This document shows, piece after piece, positions 1 to 7,968 of a stretch of 64,000 bases of DNA. The first letter of the stretch is position 1; each line of letters starts with the position of its first letter. Below the pieces are notes generated by a model. It was not told the DNA's origin. It saw only the letters and a list, made by a program, of their open reading frames with translations, and ran no database searches. The translations under genes and the position numbers were made by a program. This DNA comes from CAISKJ01 sp046351555 (lineage in GTDB: Bacteria > Myxococcota_A > Polyangia > Polyangiales > Ga0077539): the NCBI GenBank assembly GCA_046351555.1, contig JAXLYI010000011.1, positions 62,001 to 126,000 on the forward strand, read 5' to 3'.

Positions 1-2
1 TC

Positions 3-122
3 GCGGGTGGAGCTCTCGGCGCGCGGCTGACGGTGAAGCGCGGCGGCCCCTTCGTGCGCCGCGTGGTGCTGATGGTGGTGGTCGCGCTGGTGGTGAAGCT
101 CGCGGCCGACCTCGCCCGCTGA
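3..122 (+). CDS. C-terminal end of a TauE/SafE-like membrane permease (partial)
   Basis: The window opens inside a gene; the last 39 codons are visible before a TGA. The tail reads Gly-rich GGALGARL, then a basic stretch, then one hydrophobic helix (VVLMVVVALVVKLAADLA). This is the usual ending of TauE/SafE (sulfite exporter/anion permease) family inner-membrane proteins, where GARL after a Gly pair precedes the last membrane helix. Only this end can be seen, so the assignment rests on a short match. The substrate cannot be told. The next gene starts 36 nt downstream on the same strand. Confidence 0.55.
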   Translation, partial: AGGALGARLTVKRGGPFVRRVVLMVVVALVVKLAADLAR

Positions 123-158
123 CGCGCGGCGCCGAAGTGGCCGGCGCGCGGGGGGCGC

Positions 159-872
159 GTGGTACGAAGCGTCTCGCGGATGTTCCTCCCCCAACGGCTG
201 CGCGACACGACCCTCGGCGACCTGCTCGCCGCCCTCCACCGCGGGTACGCGTCGGGCGTGCTCGAGCTCGTCGAGCCCCGCGGGCGCCACGCCGTCCACC
301 TCCGGCGCGGGCTCGTCCAGGCCGTCGAGACCGCCCCCGCCGCGTGGCGCCTCGGCGACCTCCTCGCCGCCGCCGGGCTCTGCCCCCGCGACACCGTCGA
401 GCGCGCCTCGCGCGAGGCCCGCGCCCGCGACCAGCGCATCGGCCAGCGCCTCGTCGCCGAGCGCGCCGTCTCCCACGCGCAGCGCGACGAGGCCCTCGCG
501 GCCCAGCGGAAGCGACGTCTCGAAGCGCTCTACGCGCTCATCGACGCGGAGCTGCGCTTCCACCCCGCGCGGCCGCTGCCGCCGGGCGTCGCGGAGCAGG
601 CGCCGATGAGCGCGCGGGAGGCCTTCCACCAGCGCGCGCGGCGACGTGATCGGGGCGGGCGTGCCGCGGCGGCGACGGGCCCGCGCGCGGCCGCGCTGGG
701 GGTGCTGGGGCTCGGCGCGGAGGCGACGCTCGCGGAGGTCAGGCAGCGGTACCGGGAGCGGGTGCGGGCGCTCCACCCCGACCTCGCGCCGGCGGCGACG
801 GAGGCCGAGCGGGCGCGTCGCGTCGCGGAGCTGCGCGCGGTGCTCGACGCCTACCGCGCGCTCTGCGGGTGA
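159..872 (+). CDS. DUF4388 (PatA-like) domain protein fused to a C-terminal J domain
   Basis: A protein of 237 residues in two parts. Residues about 15-130 match the DUF4388/PatA N-terminal type, starting TLGDLLAALHRGYASGVLEL. In Myxococcota this domain occurs in signalling and gliding proteins. The last 65 residues form a J domain with the diagnostic HPD tripeptide (RALHPDLAP) between two helices, so it should stimulate the ATPase of a DnaK-type chaperone. A charged linker rich in Ala and Arg joins them. The GTG at 159 is the first start; an ATG at 180, just before FLPQRLRD, is equally possible. It converges with the regulator at 876 with three bases between stops. The domain match is by eye; the partner chaperone is unknown. 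Confidence 0.75.
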   Translation: MVRSVSRMFLPQRLRDTTLGDLLAALHRGYASGVLELVEPRGRHAVHLRRGLVQAVETAPAAWRLGDLLAAAGLCPRDTVERASREARARDQRIGQRLVAERAVSHAQRDEALAAQRKRRLEALYALIDAELRFHPARPLPPGVAEQAPMSAREAFHQRARRRDRGGRAAAATGPRAAALGVLGLGAEATLAEVRQRYRERVRALHPDLAPAATEAERARRVAELRAVLDAYRALCG

Positions 873-875
873 AGG

Positions 876-2234
876 TCAGCCCTCGGCCGCGGCGCCGTCG
901 GTCTGCTCGGCGCGCTCGCGGGCGAAGAGGCGGGAGAGCGTGCGGCGGTCGATGCCGAGCACCTCGGCGGCGCGCGTCTTGTTGCCGCCGGTGTGCTGGA
1001 GCACGCGGTCGATGTAGCGCCGCTCCACCGCGGCGAGCGTCGGCCAGCCGGCCTCGCCCTCGGCCGCCACGGGCGGGGCGTTCACCTTGCGGAGGGAGGC
1101 CGGGAGGTCGTCGCGGAGGAGGGCGTTGCCGCGCGAGAGGAGCACCGCCTGCTGGATCACCTGGGCGAGCTCGCGCACGTTGCCGGGCCAGTCGTACGAG
1201 AGCAGCGCGGCGCGCGCGTCGGGGGCGAGCACCGGCGCCGGGCGGCCCATCGCGGCGGCGTAGTGCCGGAGGAAGTGGTCGACGAGCACCGGGATGTCGT
1301 CGCGGCGCGCGGCCAGCGGCGGCACCGTGATGGTCACCATCTGGAGCCGGAAGAGCAGGTCGGAGCGGAAGCGCCCGGCGTCCTGCTCGTCGAGGAGGTC
1401 GCGGCTCGTGGTCGCGAGCACCCGCACGTCGATCGGCACCTTCGCGCCGTCGACGCCGACCACCGCGCGCTCCTCGAGCACCGCGAGGAGCTTCGCCTGC
1501 GCGCGGGCGCCGAGCGCGTCGACCTCGTCGAGCAGCACCGTCGCGCCGGGCGAGCGTTCGAAGAGCCCCGGGCGGCCGTCGCCCCCGAAGAGCTCGGCGA
1601 GCAGCGCGTCCTCGGGCAGCGCGGAGACGCCGACGGTGAGGAAGGCCCCGGTGCGCCCCGAGCGCCGGTGGATCATCCGGGCGATGAGCTCCTTGCCCGT
1701 GCCGCTCTCGCCGGCGATGAGGACGGGCACCGCGGTGGGGGCCACCTGCGCGATCACCCGGTAGACGTCGAGCATCGCGGGCGAGGTGCCGACGAGCACG
1801 TCGGTCGAGGTGCTCGCGGGGCGGGCGTTGCTGCGGAGCGAGTCGTTCTCGAGGGTGAGCGCGCGCCAGTCGAGGGCGCGCTGCAGCACGAGGCGCAGCC
1901 GCGGGAGCTCCACCGGGCGCGGGAGGTAGTCGTAGGCGCCCTCGGCGATGAGGTCGATCGCGCCCTCGGGCGTGGCGAAGCCCGTGAACACCACCACCGG
2001 GATCGCCCGCGACGCGCGCGCCACCGCGGCGAGCACCTCGCGCCCGCCGACCGCGGGCATCTGCACGTCGGTGAGCACCGCGTCGAAGGTGCCGAGGTCG
2101 AGCCGGAGGGCCTCGGCGCCGTCGGCGGCTTCGATCACCTGGTGCCCGATGCCCCGCAGGGCGCGGGCCATCAGGGCGCGGGCGTCTTCGTCGTCGTCGA
2201 CCAGGAGGATGCGGGCGGAGGTGGGGCGCGTCAT
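876..2234 (-). CDS. NtrC-type response regulator lacking the GAFTGA loop
   Basis: 452 residues with NtrC architecture. The receiver (about 8-120) has an acidic pocket DDDED and a phospho-acceptor Asp56 in TDVQMP. The AAA+ core has Walker A GESGTGKE, Walker B LLDEVD, arginine-finger region FRSDLLFRL and GNVREL. The C terminus is a Fis-type helix-turn-helix (GGNKTRAAEVLGIDRRTL). Two departures from the family are visible. The Lys normally before Pro in the receiver (KP) is Arg (LPRP). The L1 loop that should read GAFTGA is missing, the chain passing from LFGGDGRPGLFER straight to the Walker B region. That loop contacts sigma-54, so this protein probably does not activate sigma-54 in the normal way. 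I chose the ATG at 2234 because the receiver starts there. No histidine kinase lies beside it. Confidence 0.88.
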   Translation of the reverse strand: MTRPTSARILLVDDDEDARALMARALRGIGHQVIEAADGAEALRLDLGTFDAVLTDVQMPAVGGREVLAAVARASRAIPVVVFTGFATPEGAIDLIAEGAYDYLPRPVELPRLRLVLQRALDWRALTLENDSLRSNARPASTSTDVLVGTSPAMLDVYRVIAQVAPTAVPVLIAGESGTGKELIARMIHRRSGRTGAFLTVGVSALPEDALLAELFGGDGRPGLFERSPGATVLLDEVDALGARAQAKLLAVLEERAVVGVDGAKVPIDVRVLATTSRDLLDEQDAGRFRSDLLFRLQMVTITVPPLAARRDDIPVLVDHFLRHYAAAMGRPAPVLAPDARAALLSYDWPGNVRELAQVIQQAVLLSRGNALLRDDLPASLRKVNAPPVAAEGEAGWPTLAAVERRYIDRVLQHTGGNKTRAAEVLGIDRRTLSRLFARERAEQTDGAAAEG

Positions 2235-2351
2235 GCCGCGGCCGATCCGCAAGGGCCGTGCCTCCACGCCGCGCCGCGAGATCACGCGGGGCGCGACGTC
2301 GCGGACGGGGCGTGATGGGCCGGCGCGCGGGGCGGGACGGGCCGCCGCGGG

Positions 2352-3482
2352 TCAGCGGGTGGTGACGGGCATCAGGCCGCCTGCGGGCGCGGCGCCGCCG
2401 GGGGCCACGGGCGCGGGGGCGACGAGGCCGCCGGCGGGGACGACGCCTGGCATTGCACCGGGGACGGCGCCAGGGACGAGGCCCGCGGGCGCTGCGCCGG
2501 CGCCGCCGGGGGCTTCGGTCTGCGCGAGCGAGACGTCGACGTTGACGAGCGCGCCGCCGCCCGACGAGTGGAACTTCAGCCGCCCGCCGAGCGCGAGGAG
2601 GCAGTCGCGCAGCGGGCCCTGGAGGAGCCCCTGGTCTTGCACCTCGACGCGCGAGACGTTGCCCGAGGGCTCGACGGCGATGCGCAGGCCGAACTGCCCG
2701 TTGAGCCCCGGCACCATCACGGTGGCGGCGGCGTAGCAGGTGTCGACGAGCGAGGTGATGTCGGGCGCGGCCTCGGCCGCCATGTCGCGGGTGAGGGTGC
2801 GAACCGGGTTGGTGTTGGGCACCAGCGTCGGTCGCCACGGGCGCACGGAGATGGGGTCGGGGTTGGTCACCTGCACCTCGCCGGGGCGCGGGCGCGTGAG
2901 CTCGACGGGCGTGCCGATGCCGTTGGCCGGCACGCCCACCTCGCCGCTCCGCAGCGAGAACGGGAACGACAGCAGCGTCGACGAGCGCGTCGGCGGGAAG
3001 CGGCGCGTGCGCACGGCGTTGAGCACGCACGGCATCATGATGAGCAGCGACGGGTCGGTGTTGCCGATGGGCTCGACGTCGGCGACGGAGCCGTCGGGGT
3101 TGACGCGCATCAGCGTGGTGATGCTGCCCGCCGCCTGCGGGCTGAAGGCGAGGAGGCCCTTGTAGCAGGCGCGCACGGGCTCGTTGGCGGTGGCGAGGAT
3201 CGAGGTCGCGAGCTCGGTGGTCATCGCGGGCGCCGTCGGGATGCGGCGCGCGCGGCCGCGGCCCGTCGGAGCCTCCGGGGCGGCCCCGCCGGGCAGCGCG
3301 TTGACCCACGAGGGCCGCGACACGCGGATGGGCGTGAGCGTGATCTGCGCCGGGTCGGGCGGGCGCGGCGGCGGCGCGAGGCTGTTGGTCTGCGACGAGC
3401 CGCACGCGCCGAGGGCGTGCGAGGCGACGGCCGCGAGCGCGGCGGCGGCGAAGCCGTAGGGTCCGAGGAGACGGTGGGCCAT
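2352..3482 (-). CDS. AgmX/PglI-type lipoprotein with two tandem C-terminal domains
   Basis: 376 residues. The N terminus is a lipoprotein signal with lipobox LGAC near residue 26, followed by a Pro-rich spacer. Two copies of the AgmX/PglI C-terminal-like module follow. The first begins at ACYKGLL and includes a MRVNPDGSVADVE strand and a MPCVLNAV helix. The second begins at TCYAAATV, with IAVEPSGNVSRVEV and LRDCLLAL. Each copy holds a Cys pair positioned to form a disulfide, as expected outside the cytoplasm. The tail is a low-complexity Gly/Ala/Pro stretch. In myxobacteria such domains occur in gliding and envelope proteins; a specific role cannot be assigned. It is transcribed away from uvrC. 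Confidence 0.7.
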   Translation of the reverse strand: MAHRLLGPYGFAAAALAAVASHALGACGSSQTNSLAPPPRPPDPAQITLTPIRVSRPSWVNALPGGAAPEAPTGRGRARRIPTAPAMTTELATSILATANEPVRACYKGLLAFSPQAAGSITTLMRVNPDGSVADVEPIGNTDPSLLIMMPCVLNAVRTRRFPPTRSSTLLSFPFSLRSGEVGVPANGIGTPVELTRPRPGEVQVTNPDPISVRPWRPTLVPNTNPVRTLTRDMAAEAAPDITSLVDTCYAAATVMVPGLNGQFGLRIAVEPSGNVSRVEVQDQGLLQGPLRDCLLALGGRLKFHSSGGGALVNVDVSLAQTEAPGGAGAAPAGLVPGAVPGAMPGVVPAGGLVAPAPVAPGGAAPAGGLMPVTTR

Positions 3483-3661
3483 GAAGGACTCGGCGGGCTG
3501 GTGGGTGGTGTCGTCCGCGGGAGCCCATCACCATCGGGAGGAAGGCGCCCGCGGCGCGAGCATGCCAGACGCGGCGGGGCGGCGGGCGCGAGAAATCGCG
3601 GCGGTTCTCCCCTCGGCGGACGAGTGCGACGGGGCTGCGCGCGGGCGTCACTTCTGTCAAC

Positions 3662-5539
3662 ATGCGCGGCACCAGCGCGATGTTGTCCGAAGAGCTCCAG
3701 GCCCGCCTCGAGACGCTCCCCACGGGGCCCGGCTGCTACGTGTTCAAGGGCCGCAAGGGCCAGGTGATCTACGTCGGCAAGGCCAAGTCGCTGCGCGCGC
3801 GGGTGCGGCAGTATTTCCAGCCGAACAGCTCGGACTACCGGTACTTCGTCCCGCTGCTCGAGCGCACGCTCGAGGACATCGAGACGGTGGTGACGGCCTC
3901 GGAGAAGGAGGCCGTGCTGCTCGAGAACAGCCTCATCAAGCAGCACAAGCCGCGCTACAACGTGCGGCTCCGCGACGACAAGGACTACCTCTCGGTGCGG
4001 CTCGACAAGTCGGCGCCGTGGCCGCGGCTGGAGGTGACGCGCCGGCCGAAGCCCGACGGCGCGGAGTACTTCGGGCCCTACCCCAGCGCCTCCGACGCGC
4101 GGCGGACGCTCCAGCTCGTCAACCGGCACTTCCAGCTCCGCACGTGCGACGACGAGGAGTTCGCGGCGCGCACGCGGCCGTGCCTGGAGCACCAGATCAA
4201 GCGCTGCCCCGCGCCCTGCGTGCTGCCGGTGGACAAGGCCGCGTACGACGCGCAGGTGCGCTACGTCGAGCTCTTCCTCCGCGGCAAGAGCACCGAGCTG
4301 GCGGGCGCGCTGGAGGCGGAGATGAAGGCCGCGGCGAGGGCGCTCGACTTCGAGCGGGCGGCGCGGCTGCGCGACCAGATCACGGCGATGGGGCGGGTGA
4401 CCGAGGCGCAGCGCGTGGCCGAGGTGAGCGACCGCGACCGGGACGTCTACGGGCTCTACCGCGAGGGCGACTGCGTGGTGGTGACGGTGCTGCTGGTGCG
4501 CGACGGCTTCGTGCGCGACACGCAGTCGATGGTGTTCGCGAAGTGCGAGGTGCCCGACGACGAGCTGGTCGCGCAGGTGCTGCAGTCGCGCTACGGGTCG
4601 GCGGCGGTGACGATCCCCGACGAGGTGGTGCTGCCGCTCGAGCCCGAGGGGGCCGACGGCATCCGCGAGTGGCTCGGCGAGGTGCGCGGCAAGGCCGTGT
4701 CGCTCGCGGTGCCGCAGCGGGGCACGCGCTCGCAGCTCCTCGCGCTCGCGATGGAGAACGCGAGCCACGCCTTCCGCGAGCGGCGGGTCGCGGCGGCGCA
4801 GGCGGAGGGGCACGCGGAGGCGCTGGCCAAGGCGCTCGGGCTGGAGGAGCCGCCGGTGACCATCGAGTGCGTGGACATCTCGCACCACGCGGGCGACGAG
4901 ACGGTGGGCGCGGTGGTGTGCCTGCGCGACGGGGCGCCGTACAAGCCGCGCTACCGGGGCTACCACGTGCGGACGGAGTCGACGGGCAACGACTTCCGCG
5001 CGATGCACGAGGTCCTCTCCCGGCGCTTCCGCCGCGCGATGAACGGCGAGGAGGGCTGGGAGTTCCCCGACCTGTTCGTGGTCGACGGGGGGAGGGGGCA
5101 GCTCGGCATCGCGACCGCGGTGCTCGAGGAGCTCGGCATCAAGGACCTCGCGGTGTGCGCCCTCGCCAAGGAGCGCGAGAACGTGCTCGGCGAGAAGGTG
5201 GTCGACCGCGTCTACCAGCCCGGCCGCAAGAACCCCGTCACCATCCGCGAGAACGGCGCCGCCCTCGTGCTCCTCGCCCGCGCCCGCGACGAGGCCCACC
5301 GCTTCGCCAACAAGACCCGCGAAGACCTCCTCGCCAGGAAGCGCCTCCGCAGCGAGCTCGACGCGCTGCCCGGCATCGGCGCGAAGCTCCGCGTGGTGCT
5401 CTTGAGGAAGTTCGGCACGGTGGCGAAGGTGGCCGAGGCGACGCTCGCGGAGCTCACCGAGGTGCTCGGGCCCCAGCGCGCGCGCGGCGTGTACGAGCAC
5501 TTCCACCCGGGCGTCGTGCAGCTCCCCGAGGGCGAGTAG
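3662..5539 (+). CDS. uvrC: Excinuclease ABC subunit C
   Basis: UvrC makes the two incisions either side of a bulky DNA lesion recognised by UvrA and UvrB. All parts of the 625-residue protein are present in order. They are an N-terminal GIY-YIG nuclease (GCYVFKGRKGQVIYVGKAKSLRARV), a Cys-bearing linker (CLEHQIKRCPAPC), a UvrB-binding UVR motif (LDFERAARLRDQI), the RNase H-like endonuclease half (ECVDISHHAG, FVVDGGRGQLG) and a helix-hairpin-helix end (LPGIGAKLRVVLLRKFGTV). Length matches the family. The ATG at 3662 and one at 3680 are both usable; neither has a clear Shine-Dalgarno sequence. uvrA and uvrB are not nearby. A hairpin terminator follows 45 nt after the stop. Confidence 0.97.
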   Translation: MRGTSAMLSEELQARLETLPTGPGCYVFKGRKGQVIYVGKAKSLRARVRQYFQPNSSDYRYFVPLLERTLEDIETVVTASEKEAVLLENSLIKQHKPRYNVRLRDDKDYLSVRLDKSAPWPRLEVTRRPKPDGAEYFGPYPSASDARRTLQLVNRHFQLRTCDDEEFAARTRPCLEHQIKRCPAPCVLPVDKAAYDAQVRYVELFLRGKSTELAGALEAEMKAAARALDFERAARLRDQITAMGRVTEAQRVAEVSDRDRDVYGLYREGDCVVVTVLLVRDGFVRDTQSMVFAKCEVPDDELVAQVLQSRYGSAAVTIPDEVVLPLEPEGADGIREWLGEVRGKAVSLAVPQRGTRSQLLALAMENASHAFRERRVAAAQAEGHAEALAKALGLEEPPVTIECVDISHHAGDETVGAVVCLRDGAPYKPRYRGYHVRTESTGNDFRAMHEVLSRRFRRAMNGEEGWEFPDLFVVDGGRGQLGIATAVLEELGIKDLAVCALAKERENVLGEKVVDRVYQPGRKNPVTIRENGAALVLLARARDEAHRFANKTREDLLARKRLRSELDALPGIGAKLRVVLLRKFGTVAKVAEATLAELTEVLGPQRARGVYEHFHPGVVQLPEGE

Positions 5540-5583
5540 CGCCTCCGGGGCACAGGCGTGACACGGATGTCCCGGCGGGGCGC

Positions 5584-5610
5584 CACCGAGGGCGGAAACC
5601 CTCGGTGTTT
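5584..5610 (+). terminator. Rho-independent terminator after uvrC
   Basis: A perfect 9-bp stem, CACCGAGGG paired with CCCTCGGTG, encloses a CGGAAA loop and is followed by TTT. It lies 45 nt after the uvrC stop and 33 nt before the next start, so it should isolate uvrC from the downstream lipoprotein gene. Confidence 0.65.
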
Positions 5611-5642
5611 CCCGCGGCACGCGCCGTGATACACAAACGTGC

Positions 5643-6277
5643 ATGAAGCGCAGGAGAGGGGTCCGGGCGGCCTTCGTGGTCACGGTGGCGAGCGGCGTGC
5701 TGGCGGCGGGCTGCGCCAACAAGGAACTGATCTACACGAACCCCCCGATCGACGTGCCGGACGGGGGATCCGCCGCGACCCCGTGTCCGGACTACCCGCC
5801 CATGTACGGCTCCGCGTGCACGCCCCCGCCCGGAGGCGCGTGCACGTGGGTGGGCACGCCCTGCCCCCCCTACTCGCCCGAGATGACCACCGCGCGCTGC
5901 GTCAGCGGCCAGTGGGAACTCTCGTACCTCCAATGCAACCCGCCGCCCGACGTCATCGAGGAGCCCGACGTGGAGCCCGACGTGCCGCTCGACGCGGACG
6001 CGGCCGTGGCGCCCGACGCGGACGCATCCGTGGCACCCGACGCGGACGCATCCGAGGCACCCGACGCGGACGCGTCGACCGCGACCTGCCCCGACATCCC
6101 GCCCACGGTCGGTGACGCCTGCACGGGGTCGCCGATCGGGCGGTGTAACTATTCGTTCCCCTGTCCGGGCAGCTTTCCGGGACCACGATCTACGATTGCT
6201 ACGAGGGGCGCTGGCGGTACGTCGGCACGGCCAAGTGCAACCCCCCGCCCGACGGGGGCCCGTCCGACGGCGGGTGA
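5643..6277 (+). pseudogene. Cys-rich lipoprotein with two repeats, interrupted by a one-base frameshift
   Basis: The N terminus has a basic start and a lipobox (LAAGC). A first Cys-rich module runs from CPDYPP to CNPPP. An Asp/Ala/Pro linker made of 24-bp DNA repeats follows, then a second module starting CPDIPPTVGDAC. Near position 6178 (AGCTTTCCGGGACC) the frame is lost. One added base there restores the rest of the second module, GTTIYDCYEGRWRYVG then KCNPPPDGG, ending at the TGA at 6275-6277. Read without correction the frame runs on to 6872, antisense to the next gene, which is implausible. The corrected product would be 211 residues. It is either a genuine frameshift or an assembly error; reads are needed to decide. 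Function unknown. Confidence 0.7.
6009..6080 (+). repeat. Three 24-bp tandem repeats coding an Asp/Ala/Pro linker
   Basis: Units at 6009-6032, 6033-6056 and 6057-6080 share the core CCCGACGCGGACGC and encode APDADASV-like octapeptides. They form the spacer between the two Cys modules of the lipoprotein gene. Such in-frame repeats change length easily by slippage. Confidence 0.85.
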
Positions 6278-6278
6278 G

Positions 6279-6686
6279 CTACAGGTCGGGCCGCGAGGGG
6301 TCCGGCGGCGGGTGGCCCGGCGGGTTGCGGTGGATCACCGGGCGGCGCGGGCGGCGCGGGCGCGGCGGCGGGGACACGTTGGGCGGGTTGGCCGTCGGCG
6401 GCGTGACGGGCACGATCCGCGGCGGGTTGCAGGTCGACTCGGTGACGCCCCAGCGGCGCGTGGCGGGGTCGCACGTCGCCGTCACCGTCCAGAAGTCCAC
6501 GCACGCGCGGTAGCCGCAGGTGAGGCCGGGCGCGGCGCAGGCGCTGCCCTGCGTGGGCGGCGTCGCGGGGCAGCCCGCGGGGCGCGGCGGCGGGTCGGCG
6601 CAGGCCGGCGAGGAGGCGAGGAGGGAGACGCCGAGGACGGCGACGGAGACGACGGCGGGACGGAGCGGGCGCTTCTTCACGTTCAC
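6279..6686 (-). CDS. Secreted single-module Cys-rich protein
   Basis: 135 residues. A basic N terminus and hydrophobic core (VVSVAVLGVSLLASSPACA) make an export signal; the PAC site is a poor lipobox, so soluble secretion and lipidation are both possible. The mature part holds one Cys-rich module, from CPATPPTQGSAC through CGYRAC and CDPATRRWG to CNPP. It is the same module found twice in the convergent neighbour. A Pro/Arg-rich tail follows. Its stop lies one base beyond the corrected stop of that neighbour, so the two genes form a tail-to-tail pair. No known family is recognised. The Cys spacing suggests a small disulfide-stabilised extracellular domain. Confidence 0.65.
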   Translation of the reverse strand: MNVKKRPLRPAVVSVAVLGVSLLASSPACADPPPRPAGCPATPPTQGSACAAPGLTCGYRACVDFWTVTATCDPATRRWGVTESTCNPPRIVPVTPPTANPPNVSPPPRPRRPRRPVIHRNPPGHPPPDPSRPDL

Positions 6687-6762
6687 CTCGCGAGCTGTTG
6701 CAGCACGGTACGCGCACGGGCGCGCCGACTCAACGCCGCGTTGAAGCGCCTCGCGGGGGCGG

Positions 6763-7281
6763 TCAGCCCTCCTTCGCCTGGACCTCGATCTCGATCTTCA
6801 CCTTCTCGGAGACGGCGACGCCGCCGGTCTCGAGGACGGCGTTCCACTGGAGGCCGAAGTCCTTGCGGTTGATGGCGCCCGTGGCGCTGACGCCCGTCAC
6901 CGTCTGGCCCCAGGGGTTCTTCGAGGTGCCGGCGAGCTCGACGTCGAGGGTCACCGGGTGCGTCGTCCCGCGGATCGTGAGGTCGCCGGTCACCTTGTAG
7001 CCGTCGCCGTCGCGCGCGATCGACGTGCTCTTGAAGGCGATCTTCGGGTGGTTGGCGACGTCGAAGAAGTCGGCGCTGCGGAGGTGGTTGTCGCGGTCGG
7101 CGTTGCCCGTGTCGATGCTGGCGACGTCGATGTCGCCCTCGATCTTCGAGCGGGTGAAGTCCGCCGGGTCGATGTCGAAGGTGCCGCGGTAGGCGGTGAA
7201 CTTCCCGCGCACGGTGGTCACCATCATGTGGCGGACGGAGAAGCCGACGTGGGAGTGGACGCTGTCGACGTTGAGGGACAT
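6763..7281 (-). CDS. YceI-family lipid-binding protein
   Basis: 172 residues matching the YceI lipocalin-like fold along its whole length. Signature pieces are VDSVHSHVGFSVRHMMVTTVRGKF, split here as VDSVHSHVGF then SVRHMM. SADFFDVANHPKIAFKST, GDLTIRGTTHPVTLDVEL and FGLQWNAVLETGGVAVSEKV follow. YceI proteins bind polyprenoid or amphiphilic ligands in a beta-barrel pocket. Most are periplasmic, but this copy has no signal peptide and is likely cytoplasmic. The ATG at 7281 is chosen because AGGAG lies 11 nt upstream and the family begins there. It is monocistronic as far as can be seen. Confidence 0.93.
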   Translation of the reverse strand: MSLNVDSVHSHVGFSVRHMMVTTVRGKFTAYRGTFDIDPADFTRSKIEGDIDVASIDTGNADRDNHLRSADFFDVANHPKIAFKSTSIARDGDGYKVTGDLTIRGTTHPVTLDVELAGTSKNPWGQTVTGVSATGAINRKDFGLQWNAVLETGGVAVSEKVKIEIEVQAKEG

Positions 7282-7464
7282 TGGGCGGTGGTCTCCTGGT
7301 GCGAGGTCGTGGCGTGGCCGCGGCGGGGTGCGGCGGCGAGCGCGGACGGAAGCTATGCCCTCGAACGCCCCTGTTTCCACGGGTATTCGGGATGCGAACG
7401 CGCTCCAGGTCCGTTGCGCCGCGCGACCGTCACCGCCCGTGGAACGCCCCGTTGCGCCGGCGCG

Positions 7465-7968
7465 TCACCGCGCGGATTCGCGCTCCCTGCGCTCGGCGCC
7501 CCATGCGGCCGCGGCGCCCGCGACGAGGCCCACCAGCACGCCCATCCCCGGCGCGACGCGCGTGTACTCGCCCGTCCAGAGGACGATCCCCGTCACCGCC
7601 AGCGCCGCGGGCGCGAGCGGAGCGCTCGGCGCAACCCCCCGCCACGCGTCGTGGATCGCCACCCACACCACCAGCGCGCCCCAGAACTCACGCCCGTTCA
7701 CCTTCCACGTGAGCATCAGCACCATCGGGATCGCGAGGCGCAGCGCGCCCACCGCGGCGCTCACCAGCTCGCGCGCCGCCGCCCAGCGCGTGGGGGTCAC
7801 CGCCGCGATCGCCGCCGCCGCCGCGAGCCACGTGCAGAGCGTCGGCAGGGGCGCGCCCACCTCGACGAAGTGGTCGTCGAGCTGCGGCATGAGCTCGGCC
7901 GCCGCCAGCGCGCCCAGCGCCGTGAACGCCGCCGCCGCGCGCGCCGCGCTTCCCTCGGGGAGCGTCAC
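7465..7968 (-). CDS. Small multi-pass membrane protein coupled to the SNF2 gene
   Basis: About 167 residues with four or five hydrophobic segments, such as AAAFTALGALAAAELM, LCTWLAAAAAIAAV, IPMVLMLTWKV and GVLVGLVAGAAAAWG, and a charged C-terminal end. The GTG start at 7968 overlaps the stop of the upstream ATPase gene as GTGA, so translation is probably coupled. A GTG one codon earlier could also serve. No conserved family is recognised. Its coupling to a cytoplasmic DNA translocase may just reflect gene packing. Confidence 0.6.
   Translation of the reverse strand: MTLPEGSAARAAAAFTALGALAAAELMPQLDDHFVEVGAPLPTLCTWLAAAAAIAAVTPTRWAAARELVSAAVGALRLAIPMVLMLTWKVNGREFWGALVVWVAIHDAWRGVAPSAPLAPAALAVTGIVLWTGEYTRVAPGMGVLVGLVAGAAAAWGAERRERESAR

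Noticed and set aside
739..3723. A 994-codon minus-strand frame spanning the regulator and lipoprotein genes
   Set aside because: It is out of frame with both recognisable genes it crosses and has no domain of its own.
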